Source: Morella rubra
Taxonomy: Eukaryota; Streptophyta; Magnoliopsida; Fagales; Myricaceae
Reading direction: 5' to 3'
NCBI GenBank assembly: GCA_003952965.2
Contig: CM025854.1
Span: 644,730-708,729 of the forward strand
DNA: 64,000 nt
Positions 12,791-23,681 of this stretch are shown piece by piece. Position 1 is the stretch's first letter. Each line of letters starts with the position of its first letter. Both the position numbers and the translations under genes were made by a program. The notes below the pieces were generated by a model. That model was not told the origin of the DNA and ran no database searches. It saw only the letters and a program-made list of their open reading frames with translations.

Positions 12791-13400
12791 TTTCCTTCTC
12801 TTCAAGTAAAAACCAACAAAACCAGACAAAGAATAAGAAAAAATGACAAATCCCGATCACAGAGTCTTTGCTGGGACAGAAGAGGAGACGGAAAGAGCCC
12901 CCTGCCCAAAAAACTAAGGAGCAAGAGAATAGATAAGAGGTCTAAAGGTGTTCTAGAGAGAATACATTTAGCATAAAAGAAAATGGTGATTCATTCAACA
13001 AAGCAAGATTCGTTTCGATGTTTTGATCAAGTACCTAAATATTGGTTTGATATGACAGTATTTCTCCACCTAAGTGAAGACTATTAACAAAATTTCGAAC
13101 GTCCCATTTTCTTTTCTTAAAGAAAAAATAAAAATAAAAAGTATTGATTCCATACTTTAATGTATTGCTTCAAACTGATACGGTTGGGATATTTTTTTCA
13201 GGACAATACAAAAGAAAGCCCCAAAACTTGTTAGAACTCATCCCACAAATCCCAAATTTTAAAATACACACTATCTGTAAATCTTATCCATTTAACAAAG
13301 TACCAGTTATTTCCCTTCATATGAAATTTTGAAATAGATAATATTTCACTTTCATTTTACTTTTCTCTTGTGTATATCCCCTGGAATGGTACAAAATGTC

Positions 13401-13428
<28 letters not shown>
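13401..13428. repeat. Poly-A run, 28 nt
   Basis: An uninterrupted A homopolymer, possibly the tail of an unrecognised retroelement. Nothing upstream identifies the parent. Confidence 0.7.
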
Positions 13429-13432
<4 letters not shown>

Positions 13433-14210
13433 TTCTCAAAACACCCTGTGGCAGTGGCACTCCAAGGTAAATTAAAGACTTGGGGAGGTCATAACTTGGG
13501 AAATGATCGTGACTTCTTGTTGGATGGCAACGGATGGCAACCCGAGACCAGATCCCTCCTCATTCTCTTCCAATTTATGAGTAAAAAAGTACTTTTAGAT
13601 ACCATTTTTTTTTTATATTAGATACCAGCAGTCGAAAGTCAGATTGCGCCCACAGACTCCCTCTGGTTTGGGCGGTATTATTGAACCCTATGGTAATGGG
13701 TTCCAATCTTTATCCTAAACTGGGATTAAAAAATTTGAAAAAAATACATATCTGTTTGGATGAAGAATATGTCAGCAAACGCACCCGCACAATTGTTTTA
13801 TGTTTAACAAGATGCACAACTGGGGCGGGTATTGAGTTCAAACGTTATAAAAGAATTCTCCCCATGTCTTCTCATTCCTTGAAAATAAAAAAAACAAAAG
13901 TCTTTTCATTGCTGTTGGTGTCAGATCCCAACTGGATTTGTCAGCATCTCAGAAAAAAAAACAAAAACAAAAAAAAAAACAAAAGATGTCATCAGACCGG
14001 CATAAACCAGGCGATTTGAGGAGGATCTAATTCATATTGGTTCAGACCATCAAGCATGACAAAGAGCCCTGTCTTGTAATTGTTGCTTGTTAGTGACAAA
14101 TAAGATATTAAAATCGAGTTTGCGGTATGAACGCAAGGTCCATGCTAAAGTTTTGGGGCTATTGAAATTTGGGAAGTGGTCGGGCCCCAATTTTAGTACC
14201 TTTACCATCA

Positions 14211-14226
14211 TATAATATATATATAG
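14211..14226 (+). promoter_or_regulatory. TATA-rich element upstream of the kelch gene
   Basis: TATAATATATATATAG lies 87 bp before the kelch ATG at 14313, a plausible place for a TATA box with a short leader. Position and composition are the only evidence. Confidence 0.4.
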
Positions 14227-14312
14227 AACTCCACCGAGCCGTTTAAGCTCAGTTTCCAGTTTGCAGACGGACTCTTTCAATGGGGCATCACTGCGCTCAT
14301 TCACTCTCAGAA

Positions 14313-16370
14313 ATGGCTCTGGCGCAAGGCAAATGGCTCAAGGTTTGTTCCTTGCCTTCTTCTTTTGGTTTCGATCCAATTATCTTTTGCTTTGTAACGG
14401 TGGATATGGAAGAAAATGATCGGCGCCTGTATGATTGAGCTTTGAGGGGCTTAGAATCGTTTCATTATACCTGCTCTGTTCTCGTATTATATAATAAGAA
14501 GTTGAGCAGAATAAGAAACAAGAAAGCCCGTTTCAATGGGAGATTTAGGGTGCAAGAAGAGCCACATAAACCACACCCTAAGTAATTGTATCAAATCTGG
14601 TGCCTTCGTAAAACTCCAGTAATTAAAGTGGCGTTCGTTCGTCGAAATTTTTTATAATATTTTAAAAATTTTAAAAATTTTTAAAATATTGATATTTATT
14701 ATAATTTGTAAAATTTTTAAAATTTAAAAATATTTAAATATATTTGACTTGATCGAAAATTTCGATACCACAAAATTTTAGACAGATAGACACTACCGCA
14801 GCTAATTTGTTTCTTGATCTTTGATCTTCGACACGATTACTCTGTACTCTGCCATCTAATTGCTCTATTAATTATGCATTCATCGTCTCTTCATTAGTCT
14901 GTTTTGTGTTCTTGGCATCACGGGTATATGGGTATGTCTTCCTTGATCTGGAATTTTCTTCACCTTGTATTGATTCCGTACTCAAGAACATGTTTTCTTG
15001 TGTTCTTTGATTGATTTGCTGCATGTCATTCTTTCAGTGAGAGACGAGATATTTAATTAATTTCTCGCATCGCCTTAAAATTCATTCCTTTTTGCATAAA
15101 TATATATATATATATATATATATATCTACACTGGGTTTTTACTTTTCAGGTTAGATGGTGATTCTTTTCTGTATCTGCAGAAAATTAAAGGCCTGTTGTC
15201 TCAAGTGGGTCACATCCCACAGTTGTCCTGATATGTCATTGTCATGTCTAACATCATCTTTGTTGTTTGCTTTCTCCCGCTAAAAAAAAAAGTAGTAAAG
15301 TTTATCTTTCTTGTAAACGTGTATCGCACCCACAGGGTCACGTGCACGATAAGGTTCAGTCATTGTCATATTTAACATTAACTTTGTTTTCTGCATTTGT
15401 AAACTTTTGTCAGCTGGATCAACATGGTGGTGGACCTGGAGCAAGAAGCTCACATGCCGTTGCCATTGTAGGTCAAAAGGCTTATGTTTTCGGCGGTGAA
15501 TTCTCACCACGCGTCCCGGTTGATAACAAGCTTCATCTCTTTGATCTTGAAACCCAAACATGGTCTGTTGCTGGTGCTACTGGGGACATCCCACCGCCAC
15601 GTGTTGGTGTCACAATGGCAGCTGTTGGGGCAACCATCTATGTGTTTGGTGGCAGGGACAGTGAACATAATGAGCTCAATGAACTCTACTCCTTCGACAC
15701 CAGTACAAACAAGTGGACCCTACTCTCTGGAGGAGACGGGCTCTCTGGGGGAGACGCAGGGCCTGCTCATCGGAGCTACCACTCCACCACCGCCGATGAT
15801 CGACGTGTGTACATATTTGGTGGCTGTGGCCTGGCTGGCCGGCTGAATGATCTGTGGGCTTATGATGTGGTTGATCAAAAGTGGGTAAAATATCCAACCC
15901 CGGGGGACAAATGCAAGGGAAGAGGTGGGCCAGGGCTGGCAGTGGTTGGAGGAAAAGTATGGGTTGTGTATGGCTTCGCTGGAATGGAAATGGATGATGT
16001 ACACTACTTCGATCCAGCACGGGAAGAATGGGCCCAAGTGGAAACAACTGGTGAAAAACCTACAGCCCGGAGCGTCTTCTCTACCGCTGTGATTGGAAAA
16101 TACATCTTCATATATGGCGGGGAAATAGACCCTAGTGATCAAGGTCACTTGGGGGCCGGTAAATTTGCCGGTGAGGCTTATGCATTGGACACAGAAACAC
16201 TAGTGTGGACAAGGTGTGACGATGGCCCGGATTCCAGTGATCATCCCGGACCTCGGGGCTGGTGTGCGTTTGCAAGCGGTCACCGGGACGGCAAGGAGTC
16301 ACTCTTGGTCTATGGGGGCAATTCACCGAGTAATGACAGGCTTGGTGACATCTTCTTGTTCACTCCTTAA
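14313..16370 (+). CDS. NSP5: Kelch-repeat protein, nitrile-specifier protein 5-like
   Basis: Two exons: 14313-14342 (MALAQGKWLK, ten codons) and 15414-16370, joined in phase 0 to give 328 residues, close to the 326 of Arabidopsis NSP5. Six blades of a kelch propeller are visible as hydrophobic-GG segments: AYVFGGE, IYVFGGRD, VYIFGGCG, WVVYGFAG, IFIYGGE and LLVYGGN, each followed by a Trp-containing strand such as TWSV, KWTLL or VWTRC. In Brassicales, specifier proteins redirect glucosinolate breakdown to nitriles. Most other eudicots make no glucosinolates but keep this gene, so the role here is unknown. An acidic/His cluster, EIDPSDQGH, lies in blade 5, but I cannot confirm that it is the iron site. 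A polyadenylation signal AATAAA is at 16497. Cytosolic location is likely because no targeting signal is seen. Confidence 0.9.
14627..14804. repeat. AT-rich inverted repeat (possible MITE) in kelch intron 1
   Basis: The left end GGCGTTCGTTCGTCGAAATT pairs imperfectly with the reverse complement of the right end, which reads GTGTCTATCTGTCTAAAATT. Between them lies a strongly AT-rich core with nested AAAATTTT palindromes. No target duplication was established. Confidence 0.4.
15101..15125. repeat. (TA)n microsatellite in the kelch intron
   Basis: Twelve and a half perfect TA units about 290 bp before the splice acceptor at 15413. Likely to vary in length between individuals. Confidence 0.9.
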
Positions 16371-17582
16371 TTGCTTGGGAGGCAGATAACAAGCAATTAA
16401 TAGTCATATATATGTACGGTACATGTATGATCATAGGCTTGTATGGGGTGACTTAAGTGTGCTTGAAGTGACTTTGGATGATGGAACAAGGTAATTAATA
16501 AAATAAAGTTACAGAGAAGAACTTTTGCTGTCAGGGATTCAAGCTATACGGTGATTTTGGTCCATTTCTACCTCCCCTAGAACGAATGTTCTTTTTTGTT
16601 TATTCTTTTCAATGGGAAATTAAATTAAGTTTCTTGGACGTTTTAATAGCGAATAAACCAATGATTGATGGTAGATGAAGCCCAGATCGAGACTTGGTAG
16701 TTGAGATTAGAGGTAGTCGGCAACACTTGTTCAACCTAAGAAAGGTAGGTTCGGCCTCTGGATTCTAAAGTCGTCGGGCATCAGCCTTGATGACTTGGAT
16801 AACTTTTAATACTTACCTCTGCAAGAGACCACGCATTTCTCTCTTGCCATTTCTCCCTAGTGTTATGCACAATCTCCCCATGGCCTTTGTGTCTATTGAA
16901 TCGAAAACAGGACAAAAAATGAACCATATGCCCTCTATCTGACAAAAAAAGTGACCAAAACGTGAAAAAAATCAAACAACTTAAAAAAAAAATAGTAATT
17001 TGAAGTCAGAACAATCATATCTCTTAGTTGGCTCTCCAAGGGTACAGATTAGGTGTCTACTTCGCCATTCATGTGGCGAATCCGCAGAGCATTACTGCCA
17101 CGACTTCATTTGTATAGCCGTGTGTGATGATAATTAAAAGAAGATGAAGGAATCGAAATGCAAAAAAGCACATGGCAAAACAATATACCATCTGAAAGTC
17201 AAATGTTCTCGAGGCTGGGAAGGTAGGGAGGGATGCACACAAGAAAAAGCCCAGTGACAAGTAGGGTAGTTTAGCAGCCTTGGTCATGTCTATCCCATCT
17301 GAAAGTCAGAGAAGTTCCCAGAATTGATAATAGAGAGAACGTTAAGTTGGTTTAGTGGCTAGCCTTGAATAATTTAAGGTTCTGGTTGTAAGAATGGAGG
17401 GCACAGAGACACGAAGGCTTAACACTGGCTTCGGAGTTGCAGTTACTCGTCTGATTTTTCACAACTCAGAAAGGCCTTCATATAATCTCAGGATTGATAT
17501 TGATATTTCTTGGATCCTGGGGTTTCATTCTTTACTTTTATCAAGAAGAAACTCTTAAGCTGTTCTTTGTCTACACAGTTGC
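16371..17582. other. Intergenic DNA between kelch and G6PD4 genes
   Basis: The first ~150 bp is the kelch 3' UTR with AATAAA at 16497-16502. The last ~200 bp should hold the G6PD4 leader and promoter. No other gene is recognised. Confidence 0.5.
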
Positions 17583-20500
17583 ATGGCTATACGCTTGAGG
17601 GCTTATTCTTCTTCCTTAGCCGCCTTTTTTGCATCATCCTCATTCAGTCGTGAGGCGGAGACTGTTCCAAAAAGAAAGCTTCTTGGAACTTTGGTTTGGC
17701 AGAACAATTTAAGATTTCGTCAAGACAATCATTTTGCGCTCAAAGCTTCAAATGTGCAACCGTTAAATGCTGTTTCTTTGCAGGCTGGTGAGTTATTGTG
17801 CCCCTGCTTTTAACATGAAAAATTGTTTCTTTATGATGGTCCTTGCTTATGTGCACAGCGTGCAAGATGTTTCCGAAAACGAAAGTTAGAGGTACTTTTG
17901 TCAGTTTGGAGAAGCAAAATTGCCAATGCCAAGGAAATTATATAACTACTGAGAATCGCTTTCCTTGCTTAATTATTCTCATGTACTCTTCAAGAATATA
18001 GTGCACATTTTTTATTTTCTCCTTGTGTGTTCAACATTTGACCCTGTTTACACTGCCATATGCTGTTCATTTTCAGCTCAGTATAGTGTGCTTTGATGTT
18101 CTTCTTGATAAATTTTCTATATGCACATGAGAATTGGCTAGTCTCTTTTATTGGGTCCCAATTCTGAGATTGAAGTTGGTTTATGGAATAGGTGTACCCG
18201 CAAATTCTCTATGTACAGAACTTGTTCAAAATCCAGGTCAAAAAGAGTACATTCCTTTATTAGAAACAGAGAAAGGAGAGTCTACTCTCAGCATTGTTGT
18301 TATTGGGGCTTCCGGAGACCTTGCCAGGAGGAAGATCTTCCCAGCACTATTCGCTCTCTTTAATGAAGATCGTTTGCCTGAGGTCCAATTCTTCATTAAA
18401 CCTGCAGTTTACTTTACTACGACTTTTCTGTTTCTTTTTAATATTTTGCTTTTTGTTTGTTCACATTTCTTACTTCTTCAGAATTTTACGATATTTGGCT
18501 ATGCACGGAGTATTATGACTGATGAGGAGCTGAGAAATATGATCAGCAAAACCCTGGCTTGCAGAGTTGACAAGAGGTGCTATTCTAGTTTGTATTGACC
18601 CAAAGTATCTCCATATATTTCGTCTAACAACTTAGGTTTTCCAATTTTTGCTGATTACTCCAATGTGAGGGATTACAGGGAGAACTGCAATGAGAAGATG
18701 GACGCATTCTTGAAAAGGTGTTTTTACCAATCCGGTCAATATAGCTCTGAGGAGCATTTTGTGGGATTGAACAACAAGCTGAAAGGGGAAGAGGTAGTAC
18801 GCTTAACTCATGACATTAAAAAATTATTCCTTCTTTAATTCCTTTCTTGCCAACTGAGACGATGTATATTAATTGCAAATCTTCTCATTACAGCTCTCTA
18901 GGCATTCTCTTTGTACCAGGTACTGAAACCCAAGCCCACTAGGCTAGAATACCAGACAAATCAGTTTTGGGCAGAAACTGCTTGTTATGAATGCATCTCA
19001 ATTACTTAACATAAGCAGAAAAGACCACTTTTCTCTGCAATGTGAAGTGTCTTTTTTGGGTAGATGTTGGTGTAAATGAAGTTATGCTTTCGTTAAGACT
19101 CAAACTCAAGACCTTCTGCTTACTAAATGGGTGCTCTAACCAACTGTGCTAGTTAGCTACTGTAGTATGCAATGTCTAACAAAGAATGGAAACATTTTAA
19201 CTTGCACTTCATTGTTGTTAGTAGCATGTATAAGACAGAAGTTAATTTGATTTTGGTAGGGCTTGCATAGCAAAAGAAAAAGGTGGTGGTGTGTGGGCGG
19301 ATTCATTCAGTTCCAAATTATACTGCACAAGTTTTGGTCCTTTTGCCTTTTATTCTGAAAGATTGAGCCTTGGGAGTTCTTTTAGGGAATGGCTATCAAC
19401 AGATGATCATTATCTGTCATTGCCACTTTTAAGCTATTGTGTAGTAAACACTTATATTCCTTTTAGGCTGGAAGAACATCAAATAGGTTATTTTACCTAG
19501 CGGTACCCCCAAACATGTTTTTGGATGCTGCAAGATGTGCCAAACGTCGTGCTTCTTCAGAAAACGGCTGGACTCGAGTTATCATCGAAAAACCATTTGG
19601 TCGGGACACAGAGTCATCCAGAGAGCTGACCAGAGGCTTGAGGCAATATCTGTGCGAGGACCAAATATTTAGGTCAGCACTTTTTCACATTTTTGGTTCC
19701 TTGAGATAGTTAAGACACACATCCTCACGCCTCTGCACACAGCTTTGGCGTTGTCAATCTTTGAATAGAATTTCTTTTCTAAGCTCAATCTTTGTATAGA
19801 ATTAACCATCACATGGGTGAGGAGCTTGTGGAAAATCTCTTGGTGCTTCGCTTTTCAAATCTAGTCTTTGAGCCTCTGTGGTCTAGGAACTACATACGCA
19901 ATGTACAGTTGATTTTTTCTGAAGATTCAGGGACAGAGGGACAAGGCAGGTTGGTTCAATATCTTCCTTCTTCCATTCTAGTTCAATGTACTCTTACACA
20001 TAGAATCTATTGCCTCACTATGAGCTAGTTTTTCATCCAGGTACTTTGATAACTATGGTATCATCCGGGATATAATGCAAAATCATCTTCTGCAAATACT
20101 AGCGCTGTTTGCAATGGACACACCTGTCAGCTTAGATGCCGAGGACATTAGGAATGAGAAGGTATTACAATATATCAAACTTTTAAAATAACCCTGGCTA
20201 TTATTCTTCGAGTATCAATACTTCTCACAAATATTCCACCTGGTACAAGTTCTATATCAACCTTAAAATCAGACTTAGACCATCATATGCTCCTACTCTA
20301 ATGACCCATGTTATGAATGTGGCCCTGAATCAGGTTAAGGTCTTGCGTTCTATGATACCTGTTCAGCTCGAAGATGTGGTTGTAGGTCAATATAAGGGAG
20401 ATTGTAATGGCAATACATCATATCCCGCATATACCGATGACATGATGGTGTCAAAAAATAGCCTTACACCAACTTTTGCAGCAGCCACTCTCTTTATTAA

Positions 20501-21446
20501 TAACGCACGATGGGATGGAGTTCCATTCCTCATGATCGCTGGCAAGGCTCTCCATTCAAAGCGGTAGGTATACAATGTTTAGGTCCATTGGAAGGATTTT
20601 TTTTTTTTTTTTTAATGCCCTTATACTGTTGAAAGTGATCAATTAAATGATCACAACTGTTGCTGCAATGAATTTCAGAGCAGAAATTAGAGTTCAATTC
20701 AGACATGTTCCGGGTAACTTGTACAATCGAAAGTTTGGAACCAATTTAGATCAAGCTGGAAATGAGCTGGTGATTCGCATACAACCTGATGAAGCTATAT
20801 ATCTGAAGGTCAACAACAAGGTCCCTGGCCTTGGAATGAGATTGGATAGCAGTTACCTCAATTTGCTCTACAAAGCCAGGTACTAAACTGCAATAAGATA
20901 CAATCATCTTTTCGTACAAATCCGTCACATGATGATATACAATTCAGATAAGTTCCCAAGGCAATTTGCTGATGGGTTTAACCGGCTCTTTTCGAGAATA
21001 TCCAAGAACTCTGTAGTGGAGTGCAGTCAAATGTAGTAGGTAATGCAAACCAAAGAAAAATTAAATTAGAGCAACCAAAAATCACAAGGGAGACACAAAG
21101 TTTACTGAAATTCAATCTCATAACAAAATGTTGCTTTTGTAATACTTCGTCACAATATAATTATGAGCTACTGATGAAAAGACTTGGGTGTTTAAGGTAT
21201 GCAAGAGAGATACCAGATGCATATGAGAGACTGCTGATTGATGCAATAGAAGGAGAGCGAAGATTGTTTATTAGAAGTGATGAGCTAGATGCAGCTTGGT
21301 CAGTATTCACACCGTTGTTGAAGGCATTGGAAGAGAACAAGGTTGCTCCAGAGCTTTACTCATATGGAAGTGGAGGGCCAATTGGAGTGCATTATCTTGC
21401 TGCAAGGCACAATGTTCGCTTGGGCGATTTTGGTTATGATGAGTGA
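17583..21446 (+). CDS. G6PD4: Plastid glucose-6-phosphate 1-dehydrogenase 4-like, probably catalytically inactive
   Basis: Ten exons with consistent phases: 17583-17787, 18192-18382, 18482-18576, 18679-18793, 19467-19672, 19800-19949, 20041-20161, 20334-20563, 20679-20879 and 21197-21446. They encode 587 residues. The N-terminus ([21 protein letters not shown]) looks like a plastid transit peptide. The NADP fold has GASGDLA at residues 107-113. The substrate-site block, normally RIDHYLGKE, here reads RINHHMGEE (271-279). The catalytic Asp is therefore Asn273 and the phosphate-binding Lys is Glu278. The His of the catalytic dyad remains at 336 (QNHLLQ). Such changes mark the P0/G6PD4 class. 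In Arabidopsis, G6PD4 is reported as non-catalytic and as a partner that retargets G6PD1. By family, active enzymes make NADPH in the oxidative pentose phosphate pathway. An AATAAA lies at 21592. Confidence 0.93.
19055..19160 (-). mobile_element. tRNA-like SINE remnant, antisense in G6PD4 intron 4
   Basis: Read on the minus strand, 19157-19093 gives TAGCACAGTTGGTTAGAGC (a good A box), a stem-loop region with an AGT triplet in the anticodon position, and GAGTTTGAGTCTTAA (a degenerate B box). The arms pair imperfectly, so this is not a working tRNA. A tail of CTACCCAAAAAAG follows on the minus strand. A tRNA-Thr-like SINE head is the simplest reading. Confidence 0.5.
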
Positions 21447-22391
21447 TGAGTGTGCATTAGGGATCGGTTACATTCCTACCTCTGCAATTCGAGGATTATA
21501 AGTACTAAAACATCCATAACTCTCTACTATTTCTTTATTTTTTTTTTATTCTATGCACAACTTGTGTTTATTCAATTTATCATGTACAGAAAATAAATAA
21601 AAGGGTATTTGGAGACTTGGATTCTGCAACATTTTAACGCACAATTTGTTAAAAAAGTATAAGAAAGTACTAAGTAGTATCCTTTTACATTTGATTTTCT
21701 TCTTTTGAAAATGTAAGGATTGCTAATCATTGTTGAAGAATTGTATGGACAATTTACGAGGCATGGAAGAACCTCATTCTGCTACATGCCTCGCGTTAAA
21801 ACTTTGTTAATTCACACACGCATGTCAAAACACAGATCTTCTTGTTGATCTTCCCTAGCTAGATTGATGCTGCCAAAACAATGTTCAATTAAGCCTTACA
21901 TATAGGGCATTCAGACAAGTAGCAGCGTTTGAAGTGTTCAAACCTACATAGCTGAGCTTCTCTCTCTCTCTCTCTGTGTTGCTATGCATGGAGCATTGAC
22001 TTGACCAAAAATCTAGAACTGTGATCGATGGATCTCACATCATAGTAAGCATTTAGTATTCAAAACAAGCACTTTGACCTCAATGCATTTTACAGACAAT
22101 ATACACCTTTGTACAATCTAAATGGCACTATAATAATTCATGCAAATCATGAAAAAAACCATATGAATTGGATAAAATAAAGCAGGGGAAGAACAGGGGG
22201 ACCAAGCAAATGGCATGTTATTTTGTTTTTTCTCCACAGGTAAAACTTTATATGATTATAAAAGGAAACCAAAGGAAAAGAATCAAATCTCTGACAGGGG
22301 AAATGAGCTGTATGGTAATGGTACTTTCACGTGGCGCCAGGTTGTCAACTTGATCTCATGTTATCAGAGCTATACCACCTGTATCCACAAA
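21447..22391. other. Convergent 3' regions of G6PD4 and FLA2-like genes
   Basis: Contains the G6PD4 3' UTR, including AATAAA near 21592, a short (CT)n run at about 21959-21975, and, from about 22050 on, the probable 3' UTR of the minus-strand fasciclin gene. No further gene is seen. Confidence 0.5.
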
Positions 22392-23681
22392 TCATAGCAG
22401 CAGCAACCCCATGCAAAAACTCAAAAACACCATGATCAATCTCCCACCGTCCAATCCACCTGCCCCACTCTTTTCGGCCGTCTGATCTCCCACAGTGTCA
22501 GCCTCAGGTGCATCTGCCTCCGTGGACGAAGCCTTGGCTGCCTTAGCCTTTGGCGCCGGAGCTGGTGCTGTTGCTTTTGCTGCCACCTTAAACAACTCCC
22601 TCGGCAACAACACCTTGTCAATCTTATAAACGACCAACGGTTCCTCGTCCTTTAACGTCCCCGTTATCTTCGCCGTCACGACCTTCGTCTTTAAGGTCAC
22701 CACCTCTCCGTCGTTTTGGACGGTGAAGTCATACTTGTTAGCTCCGTCTGTAGCCAGCGTGTTCATGATGCCGTTATTGGACTTCAACATTTGGGTCGAC
22801 TGATACACGGGGATGCCGTGATATAACAGCAACGACACCTTCTGGGGCGCCGTCAAGTTCTTGTACTTTGGCATGAAACTATTGATGACGGTGTCGGTCG
22901 GGCAAAACACCGTCAGCCCTCCATCAATGTTCTGCTCGAATGTCGCGTCGGCTCCTGAAGATACCAACAAGTCGGCAAAGGCTTTGCAGCCTTGCTTTGA
23001 CAATATAACCGTCAAATTCAGCTGGCTTGGCCCCGGCGTCGGTGCTTCCGCTTCAGCCGAAGTTAGAACCTGACCGTCGTGATTTGCAAATTATTAAATA
23101 AATGATTAGAACTATAGTATCATCGGCAAAAAAGCAGTCACCAAAAAAGGCTTTACCTGACTGATCTGTAAGACGGAGATATTGTACGGGATCTCATCTA
23201 CAGACTTCACATAGACGGCATCAAGGCTGCCACCATTATTTTCAGCGCCAAACCCAACTTTTCCACCTTTAAGGTCGGTGATGTTCACGTACCCTGTGGA
23301 CCCAGGGGCGGCGCCGGTGGCTTGGAAAATGGTGGCAGTCAAGGCGGTCCCATTTGTAATCTGGTGGAGCTTCTTGGAGCCAAAGTAATCGACAAGGATG
23401 TGGAGGGAGAGAACGTTTTTGATGGTGTAGAGTGAGAGGTGCTTGGAGAGGAGGGATGACATAGCGGCATTATCCACGGCTAGGACAGTGATGGTCAGGC
23501 GGCGATTGATATCGGAGGCGAGGTGGGTGAGCGTTAGGTAGTGGTTGAAGGTGGAGAACTCGGGGTGTTTGGCGAGGATACGGGTGATATTGTGGGCATG
23601 GGCGCCGGTGGAGTATAAGAGCACCAAGAGGAGAGGAAGTGAGAGGAAGGCAGTGAGCCGGCCTACTGGTGCTTGCTTCAT
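22392..23681 (-). CDS. FLA2: Fasciclin-like arabinogalactan protein, FLA2-like
   Basis: Two exons, 23681-23157 and 23069-22392, are separated by an 87-bp GT-AG intron in phase 0 and give 400 residues, against about 403 for Arabidopsis FLA2. A signal peptide covers roughly residues 1-29 (LTAFLSLPLLLVLLYSTGAHA). The first fasciclin domain spans about 30-170 and the second about 190-335 (LTVFCPTDTVINSF and LLLYHGIPVYQS are typical). Two short arabinogalactan regions, AEAPTPGPS and TAPAPAPKAK, offer hydroxyproline glycosylation sites. The C-terminus has a small-residue site (SGAGGLDGG) and a hydrophobic tail (MVFLSFCMGLLLL), the mark of a GPI anchor. Several N-glycosylation sites (NIT, NGT, NIS) are present. 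The likely place is the outer plasma membrane and cell wall, with a role in adhesion or wall assembly inferred from the family. Confidence 0.93.

Larger units (their letters stand above)
11982..14210. other. Intergenic DNA between LINE remnant and kelch gene
   Basis: Apart from the short inverted-repeat element and the A run listed separately, I see no gene here. The part just before 14210 probably contains promoter sequence of the kelch gene. Confidence 0.5.

Noticed and set aside
15676-16148. Minus-strand frames of 123 and 142 codons
   Set aside because: They are the antisense shadow of the kelch exon, whose sense translation is clearly homologous.
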